Assembly (NCBI RefSeq): GCF_000739895.2
Contig: NZ_BBJS01000030.1
Span: forward strand, 1 to 64,000
DNA length: 64,000 nucleotides
Direction of reading: 5' to 3'
From: Sphingomonas paucimobilis NBRC 13935
GTDB taxonomy: Bacteria > Pseudomonadota > Alphaproteobacteria > Sphingomonadales > Sphingomonadaceae
In this document: in pieces, positions 25,004-34,933 of the stretch
Numbering within the stretch: position 1 is the stretch's first letter
Layout of the letters: each line of letters opens with the position of its first letter
Position numbers and translations under genes: made by a program
Notes under the pieces: model-generated
Databases searched by the model: none
What the model was told of the DNA's origin: nothing
Seen by the model: the letters and a program-made list of their open reading frames with translations, nothing else

Positions 25004-25082
25004 CCTTCGAATTCGCTTAGGCTGCACGGAACGGGGGAAGTGGCCTTCTACAACCTCCGTTCAGCCTGAGCGAAGTCGAAGG
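25004..25082. repeat. dispersed inverted repeat, GAGCGAAGTCGAAG family
   Basis: The arms 25004-25030 and 25056-25082 are inverted copies matching in 24 of 27 positions, around a 25-base loop. The same arm sequence (CTTCGACTTCGCTCAGG...) forms the element at 40218-40294. Both are intergenic and could fold into long hairpins, here between leuC and the GST gene. Confidence 0.75.
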
Positions 25083-25095
25083 CCACGTCCCGCAC

Positions 25096-25785
25096 TCATC
25101 CCTTCGTGCGGTAGTCCGCCACTACAACCCCACATTCGGCCAGTTCCGCCTCATGGCCCGCCTCGCGCCACGTCTCCGCCAGCGCCTGGGCCTCCCAATC
25201 CTTCACCGCCGGATGCACCAGAACCGTCTCGACCCAGGTCGCGCCCGCCGCCCCGACATCGATGCCATAGGTCCGCACCCGAAACGCCACCGGTGCGAAG
25301 AACGCATCCACTGCGCAGAAGCGCTCGCCCGCGAGCCAGGGCCCACCGAAGCGCGACAGCCCCTCGCCCCACAATTCCGCCAGCCGGGCGACATCGCGCT
25401 CCAACCGGGGCGATGGCGGCGTGGCGTCGACCCGCACACCGACATTCATCGTCCGCTCGGCCCGCAGCGCTGCGAAGCCGCCATGCATCTCCGTCACCGC
25501 GCACATCGCCCAGGCGCGCGCCGCTTCATCCTCCGGCCAGACACCGGCATGCCGCTCGGCCAAATAGAGCGCAATGCCCAACGAATCCCACACCGTCCGC
25601 TCGCCGTCGAGCAGCACCGGCACCTGCCCCGTCGGGGAGAAGGCGCGGAACGCCTCGTAATTTTCCACCGCCTGGAACGGATCGATCCGATCGCTGAAAT
25701 CGATCCCCAGCGCCTTCATCAACAGCCAGGGACGCAGTGACCAACTGGAATAATTCCGGTTCGCGGTGATGAGGGTATAGGCCAT
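25096..25785 (-). CDS. glutathione S-transferase family protein
   Basis: A 229-residue protein with an N-terminal thioredoxin-like GST domain (about 1-78: SSWSLRPWLLMKALGIDF, FSPTGQVPVLLDGE, then WDSLGIALYLAER) and a helical C-terminal domain (LAGERFCAVDAFFAPVAFR). The serine in NYSSWS is the probable glutathione-activating residue. Close relatives are annotated as maleylacetoacetate isomerase-like. It overlaps the scoB stop by three bases and so is the last gene of that operon. The substrate is unknown. Confidence 0.88.
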   Translation of the reverse strand: MAYTLITANRNYSSWSLRPWLLMKALGIDFSDRIDPFQAVENYEAFRAFSPTGQVPVLLDGERTVWDSLGIALYLAERHAGVWPEDEAARAWAMCAVTEMHGGFAALRAERTMNVGVRVDATPPSPRLERDVARLAELWGEGLSRFGGPWLAGERFCAVDAFFAPVAFRVRTYGIDVGAAGATWVETVLVHPAVKDWEAQALAETWREAGHEAELAECGVVVADYRTKG

Positions 25786-26420
25786 CAGCGTTCGAACTTC
25801 GCCGTGGTCTTGGCGGCGATCTCGTCCGCCGTCACGCCCGGCGCACACTCGATCAGGCGGAAGGCGCTGTCATGATCGGGACGCTGGAACACCGCCAGAT
25901 CGGTGACGATCATGTCGACGACGTTGCGCCCGGTCAGCGGCAGGGTGCATTCGGAGATGAACTTAGGGCTGCCGTCCTTGGCGTTGTGCTCCATCACCAC
26001 GATGATCTTCTTGACGCCCGCGACAAGATCCATCGCGCCGCCCATGCCCTTGATCATCTTGCCGGGGATCATCCAGTTGGCGATGTCGCCGCCTTCGGAC
26101 ACTTCCATCGCGCCCAGCACGGTCAGGTCGATATGCCCGCCCCGGATCATCGCGAAGCTGTCGGCCGACGAGAAATAGACCGAGTGCGGCAGTTCGCTGA
26201 TCGTCTGCTTGCCCGCGTTGATGAGGTCGGGATCGACTTCGTCGTCATAGGGGAACGGCCCGATGCCGAGCATCCCGTTTTCGGATTGCAGCGTGACCTC
26301 AACCCCTGGCGGGATATGGTTGGCGACCAGCGTCGGGATACCGATGCCGAGATTGACGTAGAAACCATCCTTCAGTTCCTTGGCCGCACGGGCGGCCATT
26401 TCGTCGCGGGTCCAGGCCAT
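25785..26420 (-). CDS. scoB: succinyl-CoA:3-ketoacid CoA-transferase subunit B
   Basis: The 211-residue beta subunit has the catalytic glutamate in SENGMLG (family I CoA-transferases), preceded by [16 protein letters not shown], and [19 protein letters not shown]. With subunit A it activates acetoacetate with succinyl-CoA. The ATG at 26420 overlaps the stop of the acid phosphatase gene, which separates it from scoA. That placement is unusual, as the two subunits are normally adjacent. Confidence 0.95.
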   Translation of the reverse strand: MAWTRDEMAARAAKELKDGFYVNLGIGIPTLVANHIPPGVEVTLQSENGMLGIGPFPYDDEVDPDLINAGKQTISELPHSVYFSSADSFAMIRGGHIDLTVLGAMEVSEGGDIANWMIPGKMIKGMGGAMDLVAGVKKIIVVMEHNAKDGSPKFISECTLPLTGRNVVDMIVTDLAVFQRPDHDSAFRLIECAPGVTADEIAAKTTAKFER

Positions 26421-27325
26421 CACTGCTCTCCTGTCGGATGCCACCGCCGGTCGGCGGGGAAGATGTCGTCGGCACTGCCCTTCAGCGCCTTGCCGTAGAC
26501 GGGGTTCGGAAAGACGAACCAGCCGCGCCCCCACAGCGCCGCGATGCGCGGGCCGTCGGCGCGGGCGCGACGTTGCGCCACCGTAGCCGACGTGTTGAAC
26601 AACTCGCTGAAATCGCCCAGCTGGTCACCGCCCATGGCGATCACGCAATAGCGCTGTGCGATCTGCCAGCGGCGCGGGTCCTTATTGTCGCCGTTGCCGG
26701 TGTCGGGGCGCACGAACAGCGTGTCGCCATGTACCGCCGGGCCCAGCCCGGCCGCATCAATCACGCGCGCTGCCCCGGCAGGATCGTCGCGATTGGTGTT
26801 GAAGATCACGGTCACGCCCATCGCGCGCAGATCGGCGATGGCCGCCACCGCGCCGGGCGTCGGCAGGACGGCATGGCCGTCGCTCTGCTCCCAGGCACGC
26901 CAACGGCCGGAGAAGTCGCGGTCGGAACGGCCGGTCAGATCGTCATATTCAAAACCGAGATTCAGGAGCACCGTCTCGTCGACGTCGAAGACCGCCGCCG
27001 GGCGCTTGCCCGCGCAAGGGACGAAGCGGGGGCTTTCGAGGCTCGAACCCTGCGCCAACACGACGCTGTCGGCTTGCGGCCGGCGCACTCGGTCGGCGGC
27101 ATAGGAGACGAGCGCGTTCCAGGCTTGGCGCGAGATCGCATCGGCCTCTACCGAGCCATAAAGATACTGCATCCCAGCCAGCTTGGTGTTGGCGGCGGCA
27201 GGCGATAAGGACGCAGGGCTGTTGTTGCCGACCGCGACGACGCAACCGGACAGCGAAAGCCCGGCGGCGACCGCCGTCACGCCGGCAACCCAACCGCGCA
27301 CTCCGAACCTATGAACCTTCGCCAT
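26420..27325 (-). CDS. HAD-superfamily acid phosphatase lipoprotein (5'-nucleotidase, lipoprotein e(P4) type)
   Basis: A 301-residue protein with a lipoprotein signal (LSLSGC, lipidated C28) and the HAD nucleophile motif DVDET at 114-118. FNTNRDD and [11 protein letters not shown] supply the other HAD motifs. Members dephosphorylate nucleotides and other phosphomonoesters at the cell envelope. The ATG at 27325 has GGGGGGAAG upstream. It starts 83 bases after scoA, beyond a terminator hairpin, and ends at the scoB start. A functional link to ketone-body metabolism is not obvious. Confidence 0.9.
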   Translation of the reverse strand: MAKVHRFGVRGWVAGVTAVAAGLSLSGCVVAVGNNSPASLSPAAANTKLAGMQYLYGSVEADAISRQAWNALVSYAADRVRRPQADSVVLAQGSSLESPRFVPCAGKRPAAVFDVDETVLLNLGFEYDDLTGRSDRDFSGRWRAWEQSDGHAVLPTPGAVAAIADLRAMGVTVIFNTNRDDPAGAARVIDAAGLGPAVHGDTLFVRPDTGNGDNKDPRRWQIAQRYCVIAMGGDQLGDFSELFNTSATVAQRRARADGPRIAALWGRGWFVFPNPVYGKALKGSADDIFPADRRWHPTGEQ

Positions 27326-27370
27326 GTCTTCCCCCCATGTCAGCGGCAGGATTTGACGCCATCCGAACAG

Positions 27371-27397
27371 AAAAGGGGGCGCTGCCGCAAAGCCCCC
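27371..27397 (-). terminator. intrinsic terminator after scoA
   Basis: On the minus strand GGGGGC pairs with GCCCCC around an 11-base loop and is followed by TTTT. It starts 11 bases after the scoA stop and should separate scoA from the phosphatase-scoB-GST unit, at least in part. Confidence 0.65.
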
Positions 27398-27408
27398 TCC
27401 CCATGCCC

Positions 27409-28110
27409 TCAAGCCCGCTCGCGAACCGTGCGGAACTCGATCTTCTTGTCATACGGCGCCCCGACGATCATCCGCTTCACATAAATGCCGGGCAGATGGA
27501 TCTGATCGGGATCGAGCGAGCCGACCGGCACCACCTCTTCCACTTCGGCGACGCAGATGCGGCCCGCGGTCGCCATCGGCTGGTTGAAGTTGCGCGCGGT
27601 CTTGCGGAAGATCAGGTTCCCGGCCTCATCGGCCTTCCACCCCTTGATGATCGACAGGTCGGCGCGGATACCGCGTTCGAGGATATAATCTTCGCCGTCG
27701 AAGCTCTTCACTTCCTTGCCCTCGGCCACCTTGGTCCCGACGCCGGTCTTGGTGTAGAAGCCGGGAATGCCGGCGCCCCCCGCGCGGCAACGCTCGGCAA
27801 GCGTCCCCTGCGGGCAGAACTCGACCTCCAGCTCGCCGGACAGATATTGCCGCTCGAACTCCTTGTTCTCACCGACATAGGAAGAGATCATCTTCTTCAC
27901 CTGATGCGAGCGGAGCAGCTTGCCCAGGCCGACGCCGTCGATCCCGGCATTGTTGCTGGCGATGGTCAGGTCCCTGGTGCCCGCCGCCTCGATCGCGTCG
28001 ATCAGGCGCTCGGGAATACCGCACAGGCCGAACCCGCCCGCGCAGATCGTCATGCCGTCATGGAGCAGACCGTCGAGCGCGGCGGCCGCGTCGGGATAAA
28101 GCTTCTGCAT
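27409..28110 (-). CDS. scoA: succinyl-CoA:3-ketoacid CoA-transferase subunit A
   Basis: The 233-residue alpha subunit opens [19 protein letters not shown] and shows the CoA-binding loop [10 protein letters not shown], followed by [14 protein letters not shown] and [24 protein letters not shown] (in part). The ATG at 28110 fits the family start; upstream in-frame codons overlap the divergent ThDP-enzyme promoter. Its partner gene scoB lies beyond an acid phosphatase gene, not immediately downstream. Confidence 0.95.
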   Translation of the reverse strand: MQKLYPDAAAALDGLLHDGMTICAGGFGLCGIPERLIDAIEAAGTRDLTIASNNAGIDGVGLGKLLRSHQVKKMISSYVGENKEFERQYLSGELEVEFCPQGTLAERCRAGGAGIPGFYTKTGVGTKVAEGKEVKSFDGEDYILERGIRADLSIIKGWKADEAGNLIFRKTARNFNQPMATAGRICVAEVEEVVPVGSLDPDQIHLPGIYVKRMIVGAPYDKKIEFRTVRERA

Positions 28111-28210
28111 GGGCGTCCTCCCTGAATTTGCCCGAGCGTTAGGCGGAGGCATGGAGCCGGGTCAACCCGGCGTTTGCGCTTTGCAACAAAGCGCGGCTAG
28201 GCTTGGCGCC

Positions 28211-29860
28211 ATGAGCTTGAAAACCGGCGGACGCCTGCTTGTCGATGCGCTTCTCGAACAGGGGTGCGACCGTATCTTCACCGTGCCGGGGGAGAGCTTC
28301 CTGGCGGTGCTCGACGCGCTGCACGACACGCCGGATATCGATCTGGTGACCTGTCGGCAGGAAGGCGGCGTGACCTTCATGGCGTGCGCCGACGGGACGT
28401 TGACCGGGCGGCCGGGCGTGGCCTTCGTCACGCGCGGTCCGGGCGCCACCAACGCGGCGATCGGCGTGCATGTCGCGCGACAGGATTCGCAACCGATGAT
28501 CCTGTTCATCGGCGATGTCGACCGGGGTACGCGCGATCGCGAGGCGTTCCAGGAAGTCGATTTCCAGGCGATGTTCGCACCGCTGACCAAATGGGCCGCG
28601 CGGATCGACGATGCCAAGCGAATCCCCGAATATGTCGCCCGGGCCTACGCCACCGCCATGAGCGGGCGGCCGGGCCCTGTGGTCCTCGCCTTGCCCGAGG
28701 ATATGCTGTGCGACATGGTGGAGGGTACCCCCCGCCCCCGGATCGCGCGGCCATCGCAGGATACGCTGATTACGGATGCCATGGCGGTGCAGGACCTGAT
28801 CCGCCAGGCCAAGCGCCCGGTCGCGATCATCGGCGGCGCCCATTGGAATGACGATGCTACCCGCATGGTCACCCAATGGGGCGAAACCGCCGGCATCCCG
28901 CTGGTGGCGGCGTTTCGACGGCAGGACGCCGTGTCCGCCGACTGTTCGGTCTATGCCGGCAATCTCGGCTATGGTCCCAACCCTGCCCTCGTCGCCCGAG
29001 TGCGCGAGGCCGATCTGCTGATCGTGCTGGGCGCGCGGCTGGGCGAGGCCACCACCGACGGCTATGGCTTGGTCACGCCCGACCATCCGGGGCAGAAGCT
29101 GGTCCATGTCCATCCGGACCCGGAAGAGCTGCACAGCGTCTATCGCACCGATGTCGCGATCTGCTCCGACATCCTCGAAGCGGCGACGAAGCTTCATGCG
29201 CTTGCCAAGGATTATGGCGCGACGCATTTCTCCGGGGCGGAGGCGCATGCGGAGTATCTCGCCTGGTCGGAACCGGCACCGCGCGAGGGCGTCGCGCTCG
29301 ACCTCGGTCAATGCGTCGCCGCCATGCGCCAGACGCTTCCCGCCGCGACGATCATCTGCAACGGCGCGGGCAATTATTCGGGATGGTGGCATCGCTATTG
29401 GCGTTATGAGCCGGAATGCCAGTTGGCGCCGACCTGCGGCGCGATGGGCTATGGCGTGCCCGCCGCCACCGCCGCCGCGCTGCGCCATCCGGATCGCATG
29501 GTCGTCGCGCTGGCCGGCGATGGCTGCTTCCTGATGAACGGACAGGAACTGGCCACCGCCGTGCAGCATGGCGCGTCGATGCTGGTGATCGTCGTCGACA
29601 ATGGCGGTTACGGCACGATCCGCATGCATCAGGAACGCGAATATCCCGGCCGGGTGGCAGGCACCGGGCTCGCCAATCCCGATTTCGCGGCGCTGGCGCG
29701 GGCCTATGGCTGCTGGAGCGAGACGGTGACGCGGACCGAGGAGTTCGCGCCCGCCCTCACCCGCGCGATGGCGGAGACGGGCGTGCGCCTGCTCCACCTG
29801 AAGACGGATATTAAGGTGATCACCCCCGCGACGACTCTGTCGCGAATCGCGGGCCGCTGA
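28211..29860 (+). CDS. thiamine diphosphate-dependent enzyme, acetolactate synthase large-subunit-like
   Basis: The 549-residue protein has the three ThDP-enzyme domains: PYR domain with the catalytic glutamate E51 (TCRQEGG), a central domain (about 190-330), and the PP domain with the cofactor motif GDGCFLMNGQEL. It lacks an adjacent small regulatory subunit gene. Sequence details such as AAFRRQDAVSADC suggest the group of ALS-like decarboxylases/carboligases of unclear substrate rather than IlvB itself. Divergent from scoA with 100 bases between starts. Confidence 0.87.
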   Translation: MSLKTGGRLLVDALLEQGCDRIFTVPGESFLAVLDALHDTPDIDLVTCRQEGGVTFMACADGTLTGRPGVAFVTRGPGATNAAIGVHVARQDSQPMILFIGDVDRGTRDREAFQEVDFQAMFAPLTKWAARIDDAKRIPEYVARAYATAMSGRPGPVVLALPEDMLCDMVEGTPRPRIARPSQDTLITDAMAVQDLIRQAKRPVAIIGGAHWNDDATRMVTQWGETAGIPLVAAFRRQDAVSADCSVYAGNLGYGPNPALVARVREADLLIVLGARLGEATTDGYGLVTPDHPGQKLVHVHPDPEELHSVYRTDVAICSDILEAATKLHALAKDYGATHFSGAEAHAEYLAWSEPAPREGVALDLGQCVAAMRQTLPAATIICNGAGNYSGWWHRYWRYEPECQLAPTCGAMGYGVPAATAAALRHPDRMVVALAGDGCFLMNGQELATAVQHGASMLVIVVDNGGYGTIRMHQEREYPGRVAGTGLANPDFAALARAYGCWSETVTRTEEFAPALTRAMAETGVRLLHLKTDIKVITPATTLSRIAGR

Positions 29861-30073
29861 CCTCCGCCTTGCGAGGATAATGACAGGTGGGCGGGCTGTC
29901 GTGCCGATGACGCACCATTATCCCCAGCGTTAGCGCCCCCCTCCGTCCCACGGATGGATCATCCTCCGCAACCGACAATGACAAGGCTATAGAGACGCTG
30001 GATAAATCAAAATCTTGCGCCGTTATAATAACGCTACCATAAATCTAGGTTCTCCGACCTGTTCCGCTCAGGC

Positions 30074-30105
30074 AAAAGAAAACCGCCCCGGCATGACCGG
30101 GGCGG
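30074..30105 (-). terminator. intrinsic terminator of csbD
   Basis: On the minus strand CCGCCCCGG pairs with CCGGGGCGG around five bases and is followed by TTTTCTTTT. It lies about 45 bases after the csbD stop codon. Confidence 0.82.
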
Positions 30106-30149
30106 CGAGTTCGTTGCTGATTGCTTTAGTCAGAAAGCGATTAGCAGGT

Positions 30150-30332
30150 TCAGATGTTGTCGCCAAGAGCGCCTTTGACGGAGCCCTTAAGCTGCTGGCC
30201 CTTGCCTTCAACCTGCTGAGCCTGGCCTTCCGCCTGCATGTCGGCGTCATGATTGTGCTCACCAAGCTTTTCCTTGGCCTTGCCAACCAGTTCGTTGACG
30301 TTGCCCTTGATCTTGTCGACGAGCTCACCCAT
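30150..30332 (-). CDS. CsbD-family stress-response protein
   Basis: A small, 60-residue hydrophilic protein with the family pattern MGELVDKIKGNVNELVGKAKEK, followed by Gln/Gly-rich repeats (EGQAQQVEGKGQQLKGSVKG). The CsbD family is induced by general stress; its molecular role is unknown. The ATG at 30332 is preferred because GGAGG lies five bases before it; an ATG at 30344 overlaps that site. An EcfG-type promoter upstream agrees with stress control. Confidence 0.92.
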   Translation of the reverse strand: MGELVDKIKGNVNELVGKAKEKLGEHNHDADMQAEGQAQQVEGKGQQLKGSVKGALGDNI

Positions 30333-30385
30333 AGCGGCCTCCATTTACTGGGGATCATCCGATCCCGTTGAACACTCGGATAAAT

Positions 30386-30410
30386 AACGGTTCGTTACGC
30401 CCGGAGTTCC
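30386..30410 (-). promoter_or_regulatory. EcfG (general stress response sigma factor) promoter of csbD
   Basis: On the minus strand GGAAC and GTT are separated by exactly 17 bases, matching the alphaproteobacterial EcfG consensus GGAAC-N16/17-GTT. It sits 54-78 bases upstream of the csbD start. CsbD genes are common EcfG targets, which supports the reading. Confidence 0.8.
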
Positions 30411-30422
30411 CTGAAATTAATT

Positions 30423-31451
30423 TCAGATAAGGCCGGCGAGCGGACTCGACGGATCGGCATAGCGGCGCTGGCCCATGCGCCCAGCGCGATAGGCCAGCCT
30501 GCCTGCCTCGACCCCGGCTTTCATCGCCTGGGCCATCATCACTGGGTCCTTCGCCTCGGCGATGGCGGTGTTCATCAGCACGCCATCGCAACCCAGCTCC
30601 ATCGCCACCGCCGCCTCTGACGCGGTGCCGACACCCGCATCGACCAATACAGGGACCTTGGCGCCTTCCACGATCAGGCGAATCGTCACCTTGTTCTGAA
30701 TGCCCAGCCCCGACCCGATCGGTGCGCCGAGCGGCATGATTGCGACCGCGCCGACATCCTCCAGCCGCTTGGCGGCGATGGGATCGTCGACGCAATAGAC
30801 CATCGGCTTGAAACCTTCCTTGGCCAGGATTTCGGTCGCGCGCAGCGTCTCCACCATATCCGGGTAAAGCGTCCGCGCCTCGCCCAGCACCTCCAGCTTG
30901 ACCAGGTCCCAGCCCCCGGCCTCACGCGCCAGCCGCAACGTACGGATCGCATCCTCAGCGGTGAAACAACCTGCGGTATTGGGCAGATAGGTGATCTTCT
31001 TGGGGTCGATATAGTCGGTCAGCATCGGCGCATTGCGGTCCGACACATTGACCCGGCGCACCGCCACCGTGACGATCTCCGCCCCCGCCGCCTCGACCGC
31101 AGCGGCGTTCTGCGCGAAATCCTTATACTTGCCGGTGCCGACGATCAGGCGCGAGCGGAAACGCTGCCCGGCAACTTCCCACGAATCGTCCGCCGTTACC
31201 GCCGCCGCGTGATCACCGCCGCCGACGAAATGCACGATCTCGATCTCGTCGCCATCCTCGACCTGCACCTGCGCCAGCGTCGAGCGCGGCACGACCTCCA
31301 GATTGCGCTCCACCGCCACCTTTTCGGGCACCAGACCCAACTGGCTCGCCAGATCGGCCAGCGACAGCCCGGCAGCGACTCGCTTATGCTCGCCATTCAC
31401 GGTGATCGTCACGGTTCCATCGGTATGGGGCATATGTGTGTCACTTACCAT
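30423..31451 (-). CDS. thiG: fused sulfur carrier protein ThiS / thiazole synthase ThiG
   Basis: A 342-residue fusion. Residues 14-79 form a ThiS beta-grasp domain ending in the Gly-Gly motif (FVGGG, 76-79). The ThiG TIM barrel follows from about 88, with Schiff-base lysine K185 (LVKLEVLGE), [12 protein letters not shown] and the phosphate-binding [15 protein letters not shown]. ThiG makes the thiazole of thiamine from deoxyxylulose phosphate, dehydroglycine and ThiS thiocarboxylate. ThiS normally ends at the Gly-Gly, so this fusion must be processed or work differently. Start may be 31451 or the ATG six codons later. No TPP riboswitch seen upstream. Confidence 0.95.
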   Translation of the reverse strand: MVSDTHMPHTDGTVTITVNGEHKRVAAGLSLADLASQLGLVPEKVAVERNLEVVPRSTLAQVQVEDGDEIEIVHFVGGGDHAAAVTADDSWEVAGQRFRSRLIVGTGKYKDFAQNAAAVEAAGAEIVTVAVRRVNVSDRNAPMLTDYIDPKKITYLPNTAGCFTAEDAIRTLRLAREAGGWDLVKLEVLGEARTLYPDMVETLRATEILAKEGFKPMVYCVDDPIAAKRLEDVGAVAIMPLGAPIGSGLGIQNKVTIRLIVEGAKVPVLVDAGVGTASEAAVAMELGCDGVLMNTAIAEAKDPVMMAQAMKAGVEAGRLAYRAGRMGQRRYADPSSPLAGLI

Positions 31452-31548
31452 GCAAGTCGCTGCCCGCTCGACGTGGGATAGGGCATGCGGTTAAGGAAGG
31501 CTCTCGATCTAGGCTCGGCCACCCCGAGCCGCAACCATGGGAGTGCGG

Positions 31549-31983
31549 ATGCCCGCGACCGTCTATGTCCTCAACGGGCCGAACCTGAACCTGCTCGGCC
31601 TGCGCGAGCCGCATATCTATGGCCATGACACGCTGGACGATATTGCGGGGATGCTCGAGGATCGGGCACGCGAGCTCGATCTGGAGATCGACATGCGTCA
31701 ATCCAACCATGAAGGCCATCTGATCGACTGGCTGCACGAGGCCCAGGCTTATGAGGCCAAGGCCGTGCTGCTCAATGCCGGGGGCTTCACCCACACCTCG
31801 ATCGCGATCCATGACGCGATCAAGTCGGTGACGACGCCGGTGATCGAAGTTCACCTATCCAACCCTCATGCGCGGGAGTCTTTCCGTCATGAGAGCTATA
31901 TCGGGCGTGCCGCGAAAGGCACAATCGCAGGCTTTGGCGCGCATTCCTATCTGCTCGCGCTTGAAGCGGCGGCCCGGTTCTGA
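31549..31983 (+). CDS. aroQ: type II 3-dehydroquinate dehydratase
   Basis: AroQ dehydrates 3-dehydroquinate in the shikimate pathway. The 144-residue protein has NGPNLNLLG near the N terminus, the lid-loop tyrosine in [19 protein letters not shown], and [17 protein letters not shown] with the catalytic histidine. The ATG at 31549 has GGGAG five bases upstream, so it is preferred to the ATG at 31537. It is directly followed by accB-accC, a common alphaproteobacterial arrangement. Confidence 0.96.
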   Translation: MPATVYVLNGPNLNLLGLREPHIYGHDTLDDIAGMLEDRARELDLEIDMRQSNHEGHLIDWLHEAQAYEAKAVLLNAGGFTHTSIAIHDAIKSVTTPVIEVHLSNPHARESFRHESYIGRAAKGTIAGFGAHSYLLALEAAARF

Positions 31984-31997
31984 CAGGAGCGCGTCCC

Positions 31998-32486
31998 ATG
32001 ACCGAAAAGACTGAACAAGCGATGAAGGTCGATGTCGACCTCGTCCGTCAGCTCGCCGAGCTGCTCGACGCCACCGCCCTGACCGAGATCGAGGTCGAGC
32101 ATGGCGACCGCAAGATTCGCGTCGCGCGCAAGGCGGCACCGGCCGCGCAGATGGCCTATGCGCCTGCGCCCGTCGCCGCCGCGCCGGCTCCGGCTGCTGC
32201 TGCCCCCGTCGCGGCGGCCGCTCCGGCGGAGGCCGCGGCACCGGCCGTCTCGGCCAATGCGGTGAAGTCGCCGATGGTCGGCACCGTCTATCTGGCGGCC
32301 GAACCGGGCGCCAAGCCCTTTGCGGGCGTGGGCCAGAAGGTATCGGCCGGCGACACGCTGCTGATCGTCGAGGCGATGAAGGTGATGAACCCGATCACCG
32401 CCACCGCCGCCGGCACCGTCACCGCCGTGCTGGTCGAAAATGGCCAGCCGGTCGAGTTCGACCAGCCCCTGATCGTCGTCGAGTAA
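31998..32486 (+). CDS. accB: acetyl-CoA carboxylase biotin carboxyl carrier protein
   Basis: The 162-residue protein has an N-terminal segment (about 10-46), a long Ala/Pro-rich linker (about 47-85) and a C-terminal biotinyl domain with the acceptor lysine K128 in EAMKVMNPI. It carries carboxybiotin between the AccC and AccAD partial reactions of malonyl-CoA synthesis. It lies 14 bases after aroQ and six bases before accC, so the three are one operon. Confidence 0.97.
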   Translation: MTEKTEQAMKVDVDLVRQLAELLDATALTEIEVEHGDRKIRVARKAAPAAQMAYAPAPVAAAPAPAAAAPVAAAAPAEAAAPAVSANAVKSPMVGTVYLAAEPGAKPFAGVGQKVSAGDTLLIVEAMKVMNPITATAAGTVTAVLVENGQPVEFDQPLIVVE

Positions 32487-32492
32487 GCCGCC

Positions 32493-33845
<1,353 letters not shown>

Positions 33846-33894
33846 CCTCCAAAAACGTCCCATTGGCGTAAGCCGGGATCACGGATCATGAAAG

Positions 33895-33926
33895 AGCCCC
33901 CTTCCCAGCCGGGAGGGGGCTTTTTT
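33895..33926 (+). terminator. intrinsic terminator of the aroQ-accBC operon
   Basis: GCCCCCTTCCC and GGGAGGGGGC pair around AGCC and are followed by TTTTTT. It lies about 50 bases after the accC stop. Confidence 0.9.
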
Positions 33927-33988
33927 ATGGCCGATGACAGGGATTAACCCCTCCACAATCGCCGCCGTCCATGCCAAAAGCATCGGCG

Positions 33989-34324
33989 ATGAAGGCAACG
34001 ATCCTCCACAATCCGCGCTGTTCCAAATCCCGCGAGGCGCTGGCCCTGCTTCAAGATGCAGGCGCCGATGTGACGATCGTCGAATATCTGAAGACGCCCC
34101 CCTCGGCGGAGGAACTGGCCCGGCTCTACGCCAAGGGCGGACTCACGCCTCGCGATGGTTTGCGCAAGGCCGAAGCGGAGGCCAAGGCCTTGTCTGGCGC
34201 GGATGACGCGACGATCCTGGCCGCGATGGCCGTCAACCCGATCTTGATCGAGCGCCCGCTGGTCGAAACCGACAAGGGCGTCGTCATCGGTCGTCCGCCC
34301 GAGGCGGTTCGGGGCATATTGTGA
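33989..34324 (+). CDS. arsenate reductase-like protein (ArsC/Spx thioredoxin-fold family)
   Basis: The 111-residue protein shows the ArsC opening KATILHNPRCSKSREAL with the catalytic cysteine, EYLKTPPSAEELARL in the middle, and NPILIERPLV with a late GRPPEAVRGIL. The RPL motif supplies the arginine of glutaredoxin-coupled arsenate reductases. No other ars genes are nearby, so a general thiol-redox role is equally possible. The ATG at 33989 fits the family start. Confidence 0.9.
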   Translation: MKATILHNPRCSKSREALALLQDAGADVTIVEYLKTPPSAEELARLYAKGGLTPRDGLRKAEAEAKALSGADDATILAAMAVNPILIERPLVETDKGVVIGRPPEAVRGIL

Positions 34325-34417
34325 TTGCTGCCTGCAAATTGAGCAGCTTCCGCCATCATGCCCGCTTTTCAGGCGGAAATATGATCCATTTCTTACCCTC
34401 TCAGGAGGGACCGGCAA

Positions 34418-34434
34418 TTGGCACGATCTCTGCA
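34418..34434 (+). promoter_or_regulatory. sigma-54 promoter of glnK
   Basis: TTGGCACG followed by ATCT and CTGCA matches the sigma-54 consensus YTGGCACG-N4-TTGCW with one change (C for the first T of TTGC). The GG and GC elements are 10 bases apart, as required. It lies about 50 bases before the glnK start, indicating nitrogen control through NtrC. Confidence 0.8.
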
Positions 34435-34442
34435 ACGCGTGA

Positions 34443-34823
<381 letters not shown>

Positions 34824-34877
34824 CGCACCCCGCCCCGAAAACGTCACCGGGCTGACACCCAGCCCGTCTAAAATCGT

Positions 34878-34895
34878 AAAACCGGCCCCGGTTTT
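34878..34895 (+). terminator. terminator-like hairpin between glnK and glnA
   Basis: AAAACCGG and CCGGTTTT pair around CC and are followed by CTTCC. Upstream at about 34851-34867 a second hairpin (GGGCTG with CAGCCC) occurs. The pair could attenuate read-through into glnA. Confidence 0.55.
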
Positions 34896-34933
34896 CTTCC
34901 GGGTGGCGGCCACAAGCAGAGAGAGAACGGCAC

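Noticed and set aside
31452..31536. Possible TPP riboswitch ahead of thiSG
   Set aside because: The conserved CTGAGA and ACCTGA blocks of the THI box are absent in the 85 bases upstream of the start.
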